NCBI GenBank assembly: GCA_028871455.1
Contig: JAGWNF010000001.1
Location: 108,349 to 172,348 of the forward strand
Direction of reading: 5' to 3'
DNA: 64,000 bases
Source of the DNA: Alphaproteobacteria bacterium
GTDB taxonomy: Bacteria; Pseudomonadota; Alphaproteobacteria; ATCC43930; CGMCC-115725
Below the pieces are notes generated by a model. That model did no database searches and was not told the DNA's origin. It saw only the letters and a list, made by a program, of their open reading frames with translations. A program made the translations under genes and the position numbers. This document shows positions 44,024 to 51,533 of this stretch, piece by piece. Each line of letters opens with the position of its first letter. Positions within the stretch are counted from its first letter, which is position 1.

Positions 44024-45850
44024 GGCGGATAGCGGCCGCGTCGCCGCCTCCAGCCAGCCGGCAGTTTCCTGATCGACCATAGGCTTGAGCTCCTGCCGCA
44101 CCCGGGCATGGTAGGCGTCGATCCAGGCGGTCTCGATCGCATCGAGCAGCTTGGGCTCGATCAGCGCCCGGTCCAAGGGCGCGAGCGTCAGAGTCTCGAA
44201 TCCTAGCATCGCCTTGCCATTGCCTTTCGCCCCGTCCGCGGGCGTCACCGCGATCAGGTTCTCAATGCGGATGCCATAGGCGCCGGTTTTGTAGTAGCCG
44301 GGCTCGTCCGAGACGATCATGCCAGGCAGCAGCGGCTGTGCGTTCGGCAGCTTGGAGATGCGCTGCGGCCCTTCATGCACGCCGAGATAAGAGCCGACGC
44401 CGTGGCCGGTGCCATGGTCGTAATCGAGGCCGGCATCCCACAGCGGCTTGCGCGCCAACGCGTCAAGCTGCGAGCCGGTGGTGCCTTGCGGGAACCGGCA
44501 CGAGGCCAGCGCAATATGACCCTTGAGCACGCGGGTGAAGCTTTCGCGCATCTCGCGTGAAGGCCGGCCGATCGCAATGGTGCGGGTCACGTCGGTGGTA
44601 CCGTCGAGATATTGCGCCCCCGAATCGACGAGATAGAGGCTGCCGGACTCGAGCTGGCGCTCGGTTTCGCGCGCGGCGCGATAATGCACCACCGCGCCAT
44701 TGGCGCCGGCGCCGGAGATCGTCGGGAAGCTCAGTCCCTTGAAATGCTTGCCACTGGCCCGGAACTGCTCCAGCCGGTCGGAGGCGGCTATCTCGGTAAG
44801 TTTGCCGGTCACGGCCTCGATCGCGAGCCAGGCGAGAAAGCGGCTGAGCGCCGCGCCATCGCGCCGATGCGCGCACCGCGTGCCTTCGAGCTCGACCGCG
44901 TTCTTGCAGGCTTTGGGCAGTTGGCAGGGGTCGGCGCCGCGCTGGATGCTCGCGCCGGCCTGCGCCAAGCGATCGAAAATCCACGACGCGCCGGTAAGCG
45001 GATCGGCCAGCACGCGCGCCTTGCCACGGCCGAGCACGTCGAGCGCCGCCCCGAGCTCCGCCGGCTCGGCGCAGCGTACCGCATGGCCGAGATGCCGGAA
45101 TAGCTCCGGCGACGTCTTGCGGCGATCAATGAACAGATCGACCGAAGCGTCCGTACGTAGGATGGCGAAGGACAGCGGCAGCGGCGAATAGGTCACGTCG
45201 CCGCCGCGGATATTGAGCAGCCAAGCGATAGAATCGGGCGCGGTCAACACCGCAGCGTCGAGCTTATCGGCCGCGAGTCGCTGCGCCAGCTCGCGGCGCT
45301 TGTCCTCGCTGCTTTTACCGGCGAATTGCAGCGGATGCGGCACCACGGGCGCCAGCGGCGGCGGCGGCCGGTCGCGCCAAATGACGTCGATGGGATTTGA
45401 GGCAAGCGGTACGAGTTTGCCGCCAGCGCGTCCGCACGCGGCGCGATAACGCTCGACATCGCCCGGCGTCAGCAGCCACGGATCGTAGCCGAGCGTCTCG
45501 CCGGACCGGAGATGCGCGGCAATCCAGTCGGTCGCCGGCTGTTCGACCAGATGACGGCGCTCATAGAGCTTGCCGTCGATCTGCGCTTTCGCCTGGAGCG
45601 TATAGCGGCCGTCGACGAAGATCGCCGCGCGCTCGCGCAGCACGACGGCGAGGCCGGCAGAGCCGGTGAAGCTCGTGAGCCACGCCAGCCGCTCGGCCGA
45701 CGGTGGCACGTATTCCCCTTGGTGCTCGTCGGCGCGCGGTACGATGAAGCCGGCGGCGCCCTGACGGCCGAGCTCAGCGCGCAGTCGCGCCAACTTCTCG
45801 GCGCTGCTTTCCTTGGCTGGCATCTCGCCGCTGATATGGCGCGCGTCCAT
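44018..45850 (-). CDS. Xaa-Pro aminopeptidase, M24B family
   Basis: It removes N-terminal residues preceding proline. The 610 aa protein has two N-terminal creatinase-like domains and a C-terminal pita-bread catalytic domain. Metal ligands are Asp in LVDSGAQYLDG and Asp in TTDVTRT, His in HGTGHGVGSYLGVHEGP, Glu in IVSDEPGYY and Glu in GIRIENL. The three-domain form matches the long aminopeptidase P group. ATG 45850 is chosen; ATG 45823 is an alternative, and the frame opens to 45907. The end WLEAATRPL is the usual family C-terminus, so the adjoining dioxygenase remnant does not truncate it. Confidence 0.92.
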   Translation of the reverse strand: MDARHISGEMPAKESSAEKLARLRAELGRQGAAGFIVPRADEHQGEYVPPSAERLAWLTSFTGSAGLAVVLRERAAIFVDGRYTLQAKAQIDGKLYERRHLVEQPATDWIAAHLRSGETLGYDPWLLTPGDVERYRAACGRAGGKLVPLASNPIDVIWRDRPPPPLAPVVPHPLQFAGKSSEDKRRELAQRLAADKLDAAVLTAPDSIAWLLNIRGGDVTYSPLPLSFAILRTDASVDLFIDRRKTSPELFRHLGHAVRCAEPAELGAALDVLGRGKARVLADPLTGASWIFDRLAQAGASIQRGADPCQLPKACKNAVELEGTRCAHRRDGAALSRFLAWLAIEAVTGKLTEIAASDRLEQFRASGKHFKGLSFPTISGAGANGAVVHYRAARETERQLESGSLYLVDSGAQYLDGTTDVTRTIAIGRPSREMRESFTRVLKGHIALASCRFPQGTTGSQLDALARKPLWDAGLDYDHGTGHGVGSYLGVHEGPQRISKLPNAQPLLPGMIVSDEPGYYKTGAYGIRIENLIAVTPADGAKGNGKAMLGFETLTLAPLDRALIEPKLLDAIETAWIDAYHARVRQELKPMVDQETAGWLEAATRPLSAG

Positions 45851-45991
45851 CCGGCGGAGAATAGCAAATTGGCCTGCGCTGCACGCCGCAGTGCATCCAC
45901 CCGTCAAATCGCAGCCTCAGGCACCCAGCTTGGCCAAATTAACCCTGCCGACCAGTCCCGCGATGCGCTGGCGTGGTGCCTGGTATACCAA

Positions 45992-46053
45992 TATTGCACT
46001 GCACAATAGGTCAGTAAGCATTATCTTTTTTGTGGTGCAATAAGCCTGCACTG
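45992..46053 (+). promoter_or_regulatory. Repeated TGCA elements before the DUF1127 gene
   Basis: TATTGCACTGCACAATA (45992-46008) is a dyad with arms TATTG and CAATA. An inverted half-site TGCAATA follows at 46036-46042, and TGCACTG occurs at 45995-46001 and again at 46047-46053. The stretch is AT-rich between GC-rich genes and includes TCTTTTTT. It looks like an operator overlapping a promoter; the regulator is unknown. Confidence 0.35.
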
Positions 46054-46066
46054 GAAGGATTTAGCC

Positions 46067-46285
46067 ATGTCGAGCCTTGTCGCCCAAGCTTTCCACGCTC
46101 TGGCCGAGCGCTATGCCAACTGGCGCGAGCGCCAGCAGGCCTATGCCGAGCTCACCCAGCTCGACGACCGCTCGCTCGCGGACATCGGCATCAGCCGGGC
46201 CGAGATCCCTTACGTGCTGAGCCAACCGCGTCCGTCGCGCGCGCCGATTTGGGCGCGCTCGGGCCGGCATTCGCACGCGCACTGA
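46067..46285 (+). CDS. DUF1127 small protein
   Basis: The 72 aa Arg-rich protein contains the DUF1127 core RQQAYAELTQLDDRSLADIGISRAEIPYVL, typical of the many short alphaproteobacterial DUF1127 proteins. Some members in Agrobacterium and Rhodobacter affect phosphate or carbon metabolism and RNA turnover. The tail ends SGRHSHAH. GGAAGGA lies about nine bases before ATG 46067. It has its own upstream AT-rich control region and is followed by hairpins. Confidence 0.85.
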   Translation: MSSLVAQAFHALAERYANWRERQQAYAELTQLDDRSLADIGISRAEIPYVLSQPRPSRAPIWARSGRHSHAH

Positions 46286-46296
46286 GCGCGTTATAG

Positions 46297-46344
46297 CCGC
46301 CGCGGCTCGGATATCGCGGCGGTTGGTGCCCCGATGATCGGGGC
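46297..46344 (+). repeat. Two tandem hairpins behind the DUF1127 gene
   Basis: CCGCCGCG (46297-46304) pairs with CGCGGCGG (46315-46322) across a 10-nt loop. GCCCCGA (46328-46334) pairs with TCGGGGC (46338-46344) across TGA. They begin 11 bp after the DUF1127 stop and abut the GTG start of the next small ORF. They could terminate the DUF1127 transcript or fold as part of a 3'-derived small RNA. Confidence 0.45.
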
Positions 46345-46488
46345 GTGAAGAACGTTAAATGGGGTTTGGTCATGCTGCTCACCGGAGTACTTTTCCTGGC
46401 GCTCGTCGTTGGAGTTGCCGGCCTGGCGTTCGATAGCGTTGCCGACGGCTCCGAAGAGGACCGCAAGGGGTCGCCGCACCGACGGTAA
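46345..46488 (+). CDS. Small single-span membrane protein, unrecognised
   Basis: I do not recognise this 47 aa frame. From GTG 46345 it reads KNVKWGLVMLLTGVLFLALV, one clear membrane helix, then VGVAGLAFDSVADGSEEDRKGSPHRR, a charged tail. ATG 46372 would give 38 aa and cut the helix only slightly; GGGG lies before both. It lies between the DUF1127 gene and the CDF gene on the same strand. Coding is plausible because the helix-plus-charged-tail layout is coherent, but there is no family support. Confidence 0.4.
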   Translation: MKNVKWGLVMLLTGVLFLALVVGVAGLAFDSVADGSEEDRKGSPHRR

Positions 46489-46492
46489 TCAA

Positions 46493-46532
46493 GGGCCATA
46501 GCGGCCCCTCGCCTTGCCTCCGAATCGGAGGC
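46493..46532 (+). repeat. Two hairpins before the CDF transporter gene
   Basis: GGGCC (46493-46497) pairs with GGCCC (46503-46507). GCCTCCGA (46516-46523) and TCGGAGGC (46525-46532) are perfect complements around one base, and a GANTC site (GAATC 46522-46526) is at the centre. The right arm contains GGAGG, the only good ribosome binding sequence before the CDF start at 46544, so folding could hide it. Confidence 0.4.
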
Positions 46533-46543
46533 AGATTAGGGCG

Positions 46544-47467
46544 ATGGGGTCCGCGCATATCCCACATCGTCACGCGCATCACGGCGCCGCAGGCCACGCG
46601 GCGCCGTTTGCGTTGGCGCTCGCGCTCAATCTTGCTTTTGTTGGCGCCGAGACCGCCTACGGCCTGATCGGCGGGTCGATGGCGCTGCTCGCCGATGCCG
46701 GCCACAATTTTGGCGACGCCATGGGCTTGGCCGCCGCCTTCGTCGCCGCGCGATTGGCGCGGCGCGAGCCCAGTCACCGCTTCACCTATGGCCTCGGCAG
46801 CTCGTCGATCCTGGCGGCATTGCTCAACGCCATCATCCTCCTGATCGCGGTCGGCGCCATTGCCACCGAAGCGATTCAGCGTCTGATTGCGCCGACGCCC
46901 GTCGCCGGCGGCACGGTGATCGCCGTGGCGCTGGCCGGCGTCATCGTCAACGGCGCCGTCGCGCTACTGCTGTCGCGAGCCGGCCATCGCCATGATCTCA
47001 ACGTCAAGAGCGCGCTGGCGCACGCGTTAGGTGATGCTGGCGTCAGCTTGGGCGTCGCGGCTTCCGGCGCGGTCGTCGTGGCGACCGGTTGGCTCTGGCT
47101 CGATCCGGCGGTCAGCCTGATCATCGCCGCCGTCATCGTCGCCGGCACCTGGCGGCTGCTGCGGCGCAGCCTCGCCATGGCGCTTCACGCCGTGCCGCAT
47201 GAGATCGATCCGGCCGCGGTGCGCGCCCAGCTCGCGGCGATGCCCGGCGTCGCCGCCGTGCACGATCTCCATATCTGGCCGATGAGCACGACCGAGACGG
47301 CATTGACCGTCCATCTCGTCATGCCGGACGGCCATCCGGGCGACGCCGCGCTGGCCCGGCTCATCGGCGAGCTCGACCGACGCTTCGCCATCGGCCACGC
47401 CACCGTCCAGATCGAGACCGGCGACGGCGAGCTGGTCTGTCCGCTGGTATCGGAGCGCGTGGTCTAG
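46544..47467 (+). CDS. Cation diffusion facilitator metal exporter
   Basis: CDF family, proton-coupled export of Zn or similar divalent metals. The 307 aa protein has a His-rich N-terminus (HIPHRHAHHGAAGH), six membrane helices and a cytoplasmic C-terminal ferredoxin-like domain. Metal site residues appear in ADAGHNFGDAMG (helix 2) and AHALGDAGVS (helix 5), the H-x-x-x-D pattern of Zn/Cd transporters. The helix 4-5 loop is not unusually His-rich. ATG 46544 is preferred to TTG 46514. It ends tail-to-tail with uppP through a CTAG shared by both stops. Confidence 0.9.
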   Translation: MGSAHIPHRHAHHGAAGHAAPFALALALNLAFVGAETAYGLIGGSMALLADAGHNFGDAMGLAAAFVAARLARREPSHRFTYGLGSSSILAALLNAIILLIAVGAIATEAIQRLIAPTPVAGGTVIAVALAGVIVNGAVALLLSRAGHRHDLNVKSALAHALGDAGVSLGVAASGAVVVATGWLWLDPAVSLIIAAVIVAGTWRLLRRSLAMALHAVPHEIDPAAVRAQLAAMPGVAAVHDLHIWPMSTTETALTVHLVMPDGHPGDAALARLIGELDRRFAIGHATVQIETGDGELVCPLVSERVV

Positions 47468-48300
47468 AGCACGAAGAGCAGAAGTGCGAGTGAGACCGCG
47501 CCGAATGTCCAGCAGTACCAGGCGAAGGGATCGAGCGCTTCGAAGTCGTGCCGTTTGAAGTAATGCATCAGGAAGGCGACGCTGAGGAAAGCGGTCACAC
47601 CCGCCACCGCGCCCGCCAGCCAGGCCACCGGACCGAAACTGCCTCCGGAATGGAGCAGCTTCGGCACCTCGAGCACGGCGGCGCCGAGGATGATCGGTGT
47701 CGCGATTAGGAACGAGAAGCGCGCCGAATCCTCGTGATGGAGGCCCGACAGCAGGCCGCCCACCATGGTCGCGCCCGAGCGCGAAATGCCGGGAACGAGC
47801 GCGGTCGACTGCCAGAGGCCGATGATGACCGCATCGCGCCAGCGCATGGCTTCGAGCTTGCGCACCGAGCGACCGGCGCGGCGCAGCCGCTCGCCGAAGA
47901 ACAAGAGGCAGCCGTTGACGATCAGGAACACCGAGGCAACGACCGGCGTGCCGAACAGATCGCGGAAGAACTTCTCCAGCGCGAAACCCAAAATCACCGC
48001 CGGGATGGTCGCGACCACGATCAAGCCCAGGAGGCGCAGCCGGCCGGCGCGCTCCCCGCGCGGCGCGATGCCGAAGACGGCCAGCGCCAGACCGATCCAG
48101 TCGCGCCAGAAATAGAGGAGCAGCGCCGCCGCCGTGCCGACGTGCAGCACGACCAGGAACGGCAGGAATTGCGGCGCATGCTGATCGATGTCCCAGCCGA
48201 AAAGGTGCGGCAGGACTACCGCATGACCCAGGCTCGACACCGGGAACAGCTCGGTCAAACCTTGTAAGACGGCCATGACGAGGGCTTGCAGAAATGTCAT
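47464..48300 (-). CDS. uppP: Undecaprenyl-diphosphatase UppP (BacA)
   Basis: It recycles the wall carrier undecaprenyl pyrophosphate to the monophosphate. The 278 aa integral membrane protein has the two inverted-repeat motifs QGLTELFPVSSLGHAVVLPH and VPGISRSGATMVGGLLSGL, which carry the catalytic Glu, Ser and Arg. ATG 48300 gives the standard MTFLQALVMAVLQGL start. It lies 13 bp behind prmA on the same strand. LFPVSSLGH varies from the common FLPVSSTGH but keeps the key residues. Confidence 0.94.
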   Translation of the reverse strand: MTFLQALVMAVLQGLTELFPVSSLGHAVVLPHLFGWDIDQHAPQFLPFLVVLHVGTAAALLLYFWRDWIGLALAVFGIAPRGERAGRLRLLGLIVVATIPAVILGFALEKFFRDLFGTPVVASVFLIVNGCLLFFGERLRRAGRSVRKLEAMRWRDAVIIGLWQSTALVPGISRSGATMVGGLLSGLHHEDSARFSFLIATPIILGAAVLEVPKLLHSGGSFGPVAWLAGAVAGVTAFLSVAFLMHYFKRHDFEALDPFAWYCWTFGAVSLALLLFVL

Positions 48301-48313
48301 CGGAGCTCGCTTC

Positions 48314-49216
48314 TCAAGTTTGCAGAACGGGGAAATTGGCCGGCACGTGGTGGCCACGGGTCAGAATCAGCGTCCGCCAGCCGCCGACGTCGATCCGCGC
48401 GGCCAGGCGCAGACCGGCGGCGCGATGCGCGCTCAGCACCAGCGCTTCCTGGCGCGGCAGCAGGCCGGCGAGGATGGCGACGCCGCGCGCGGCGAGAACG
48501 CGGCCAAGATCGCGCGCCAGCAACGCCAGCGGTCGCGCCAGGATATTGGCCAGTACCAGATCGAACGGCGCGTGGCGCCGGATCGCACGCCGGCGATAGG
48601 TATCGGCGCGTACGACGCGCACCGCCGGCACAACACCGTTGCGAGCGGTGTTGATACCGGCAACGCGCACCGCCTCGCCTTCTATATCGGCCGCCAGCAC
48701 GCAGCGCCCGAAGCGCTTGGCGGCGGCAATGGCGAGAATGCCCGTGCCGGTGCCCATGTCGAGGATCCGCCGCGGTCGGTCTAGGCGCGACAGCGCCAAC
48801 AGGCAGCCCCTGGTCGAACCGTGCTCGCCGGTGCCGAAAGCAGTCGCTGCATCGATCAGCAGCGGCACGGCGCCGGCCGGCGCGCGACCGGCGAAATTGC
48901 CGCCGTGCACGAAGAACCGACCGACGCGAAAAGGTGCGAAGCTTGCCTGGTTCTCGCCGAGCCAGTCGCGCGCCGGCAGGCGTTCGAGCGCAATGGTCGG
49001 CGGCTCGCCGCGGCCGCTCCAAGCCAACATCAATCGCGCTTCGATGGCGCCGCGCGCCGGCGGTTCGAGGGCCAAGCCATCGACCTGCCAAAGCCCACCC
49101 GTCTGCTCGAACACGCTGACCGCACCGCAGGCATCGTCCAGCGCCGACGCGGCGGCGGCGGCGCTGTCGGCATCGGGAGCTTGGATACTCACCCGCCAGA
49201 TCGCGCCCGCGCTCAC
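48314..49216 (-). CDS. prmA: Ribosomal protein L11 methyltransferase PrmA
   Basis: SAM enzyme that trimethylates L11. The 300 aa protein has the N-terminal substrate-binding domain (WRVSIQAPDADSAAAAASAL), FGTGEHGSTRGCLLAL, SAM loop LDMGTGTGILAIAAAK and LVLANILARPL, the family pattern. GTG 49216 overlaps the uvrD stop by four bases, giving translational coupling. Confidence 0.93.
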   Translation of the reverse strand: MSAGAIWRVSIQAPDADSAAAAASALDDACGAVSVFEQTGGLWQVDGLALEPPARGAIEARLMLAWSGRGEPPTIALERLPARDWLGENQASFAPFRVGRFFVHGGNFAGRAPAGAVPLLIDAATAFGTGEHGSTRGCLLALSRLDRPRRILDMGTGTGILAIAAAKRFGRCVLAADIEGEAVRVAGINTARNGVVPAVRVVRADTYRRRAIRRHAPFDLVLANILARPLALLARDLGRVLAARGVAILAGLLPRQEALVLSAHRAAGLRLAARIDVGGWRTLILTRGHHVPANFPVLQT

Positions 49217-51462
49217 GCCTTCTCCACGAAGCTGTCCATCACCATCTTGTCGCCGGCCTGGTCGAAGGCGATCGACAACTTCCCCCCCTCCGCCGTCCGC
49301 ACGGTGCCGAGACCGAATTTGCGATGGAAAACGCGGTCGCCGGCCGCGAACTTGACCCCCGCATTAGGCGGCGGCGGTGTGACATCCTGGTGACGTGTCT
49401 GCATCAACAGCCGCGCCAGCTCCGGCCGGCGGCGGAGCAGCGGCGTCGGTTGCCAGTCCTCCTCGAGGCCGGGCGCCAGTCCGGCAGCGCGCGGGTGCAG
49501 GCCCGGCTCGGCGTTCATCTCGGTATGGTCCTGCGGCAGGTCGGCGATGAAGCGCGATGGCAGCGTCGTCTGCCATTGGCCGTGAATTCGCCGATTCGCG
49601 GCATAGGAGACATAGGCTCGCTGCCGCGCCCGCGTCAGGCCGACATAGGCGAGGCGCCGCTCCTCCTCGAGGCCCTTCATGCCATGCTCGTCGAGCGAGC
49701 GTTGATTCGGGAACAGGCCTTCTTCCCAGCCCGGCAAGAAAACGACGTCGAATTCGAGGCCCTTGGCGCTGTGCACCGTCATCAGACTGACCATATCGCC
49801 GCCGCTCTGCCCGGCATTCTCCATAACCAGGCTGACGTGATCGAGAAAACCGGCGAGATTCTCGAACTCGTCCATCGCCGCGACCAGCTCCTTCAGGTTC
49901 TCGAGCCGGCCGGGCGCGTCGGGCGATTTATCGGCTTGCCACATCGCGGTGTAGCCGGACTCATCCAAGACGATTTGAGCGAGTTCCGTATGCGGTACCG
50001 CCTGCGCCAGGCCGCGCCAGCGCGCCAAGTCGGTCAGGAATCCACCGAGTGACTTGCGCGCCGCCGGCTTGAGCTCGTCGGTGGCGATCAGCCGCGCCGC
50101 CGCCTCGCCGAGCGAGATGCGCGCGCTGCGGGCCAGATGATGCAGCGCCTGCAGCGTCTGCGTGCCGATGCCGCGGCGCGGCGTGTTGACGACGCGCTCG
50201 AAGGCGAAATCGTCGGCCGGCTGATGCACCAGCCGGAGATAGGCGAGCGCGTCACGGATTTCTTGTCGCTCGTAGAACCGCGGGCCGCCGACGACGCGAT
50301 AAGCGAGGCCCATGTTGATGAAGCGTTCCTCGAACTCGCGCGTCTGGAAGCCGGCGCGGACCAGGATGGCGACCTGCGACAACCGTTCGCCCTTGCGCTG
50401 GAGCGATTCGATCTCATCACCGATCCAGCGCGCCTCCTCCTCGCCGTCCCAGACGCCGCGCAACAGCACACGCTCGCCCTCGTTGGCGGTCGTCCACAGC
50501 GTCTTGCCCAGGCGGCCGGCATTCTTGGCGATCAGCGCCGACGCGGCGGCCAGGATGTGCGGCGTCGAACGGTAATTCTGCTCCAGCCGGACGATCTGCG
50601 CGCCGGGGAAGTCCTTCTCGAAACGCAGGATGTTGCCGATCTCGGCACCGCGCCAGGAATAGATCGACTGGTCGTCGTCGCCGACGCAGCACAGATTCTT
50701 GTATTTCTGCGCCAGCAGTCGCAGCCACAAATACTGCGCGACGTTGGTGTCCTGGTACTCATCGACCAGGATATAGCGGAAGCGCTCCTGGTATTCGGCG
50801 GCGATCTCCGGACGCATCTGGAAGATCGTCAGGTTGTGCAGCAGCAAGTCGCCGAAATCCGCGGCGTTCACCGTCTGTAGCCGCTCTTGGTACTGGCGAT
50901 AGATCTTGAGCGCGCGACCGTCGGCGAGATTGCCTGGATCCGTCACCTTGTCGGGCGCGAGGCCGCGGTCTTTCCAGCGCTCGATCGCACCGAGAATAGC
51001 CCGTGCCGGCCAGCGCTTCTCGTCGACGCCTTCGGCGGCCGCAACCTGCTTCACCAGGCGAAGCTGGTCGTCGGTGTCGAGAATGGTGAAGTTGGGCCTG
51101 AGACCGACAACCTCAGCGTGGCGGCGCAGAATGCGCACCGCGATGGCGTGGAACGTGCCGAGCCACAATCCCTCGGCCGCCTGGCCGATCAGCCGCTCGA
51201 GCCGCTCGCGCATCTCCAGCGCCGCCTTGTTGGTGAAGGTGACGGCGACGATCTGCGACGGCCAGGCGCGCCGCGTGGCAAGGATGTGAGCAAGGCGCGC
51301 GGTTAGCACCCGGGTCTTGCCGGTGCCCGCGCCGGCCAGCACCAGCACCGGCCCGTCGACGGCCTCGACGGCGCGCCGCTGGGCGTCGTTCAGTTCGGCG
51401 AGATAGGGCGGCGGCGGAGTAGCGGATACGGGCGCAACAGGCGCCGAGTCGGTCTCAGGCAT
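49213..51462 (-). CDS. uvrD: UvrD/PcrA-type superfamily 1 DNA helicase
   Basis: 3'-5' helicase of repair and transcription-conflict resolution. The 749 aa protein has Walker A AGAGTGKT (Lys49), GTFHAIAVRILR, DEYQDTN, VGDDDQSIYSWRGA, QNYRS, VSLMTVHSAKGLEFDVVFLPGWEEGLFPNQ and VGLTRARQ, the full set of SF1A motifs. The C-terminal GDRVFHRKFGLGTVRTAEGGKLSIAFD is the Tudor-like domain that binds RNA polymerase. A DHA2 exporter gene lies upstream on the same strand. Confidence 0.97.
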   Translation of the reverse strand: MPETDSAPVAPVSATPPPPYLAELNDAQRRAVEAVDGPVLVLAGAGTGKTRVLTARLAHILATRRAWPSQIVAVTFTNKAALEMRERLERLIGQAAEGLWLGTFHAIAVRILRRHAEVVGLRPNFTILDTDDQLRLVKQVAAAEGVDEKRWPARAILGAIERWKDRGLAPDKVTDPGNLADGRALKIYRQYQERLQTVNAADFGDLLLHNLTIFQMRPEIAAEYQERFRYILVDEYQDTNVAQYLWLRLLAQKYKNLCCVGDDDQSIYSWRGAEIGNILRFEKDFPGAQIVRLEQNYRSTPHILAAASALIAKNAGRLGKTLWTTANEGERVLLRGVWDGEEEARWIGDEIESLQRKGERLSQVAILVRAGFQTREFEERFINMGLAYRVVGGPRFYERQEIRDALAYLRLVHQPADDFAFERVVNTPRRGIGTQTLQALHHLARSARISLGEAAARLIATDELKPAARKSLGGFLTDLARWRGLAQAVPHTELAQIVLDESGYTAMWQADKSPDAPGRLENLKELVAAMDEFENLAGFLDHVSLVMENAGQSGGDMVSLMTVHSAKGLEFDVVFLPGWEEGLFPNQRSLDEHGMKGLEEERRLAYVGLTRARQRAYVSYAANRRIHGQWQTTLPSRFIADLPQDHTEMNAEPGLHPRAAGLAPGLEEDWQPTPLLRRRPELARLLMQTRHQDVTPPPPNAGVKFAAGDRVFHRKFGLGTVRTAEGGKLSIAFDQAGDKMVMDSFVEKA

Positions 51463-51533
51463 GGCGTTCTATAGCACGGGAGCGCGCCCGGGAGATAAGC
51501 ACCGCGGCGACCGTTTGCGAGTCGGTCTCAGGC
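51445..51533 (-). repeat. 16-bp direct repeat flanking the uvrD-exporter gap
   Basis: CGAGTCGGTCTCAGGC occurs at 51445-51460, inside the first codons of uvrD, and again at 51518-51533, where it contains the stop codon of the exporter gene. The copies are 73 bp apart, identical and in the same orientation. Confidence 0.6.

Noticed and set aside
46067-46285. Frames on the minus strand across the DUF1127 gene
   Set aside because: The + strand product has the full DUF1127 core and a ribosome binding site; the reverse frames have neither.
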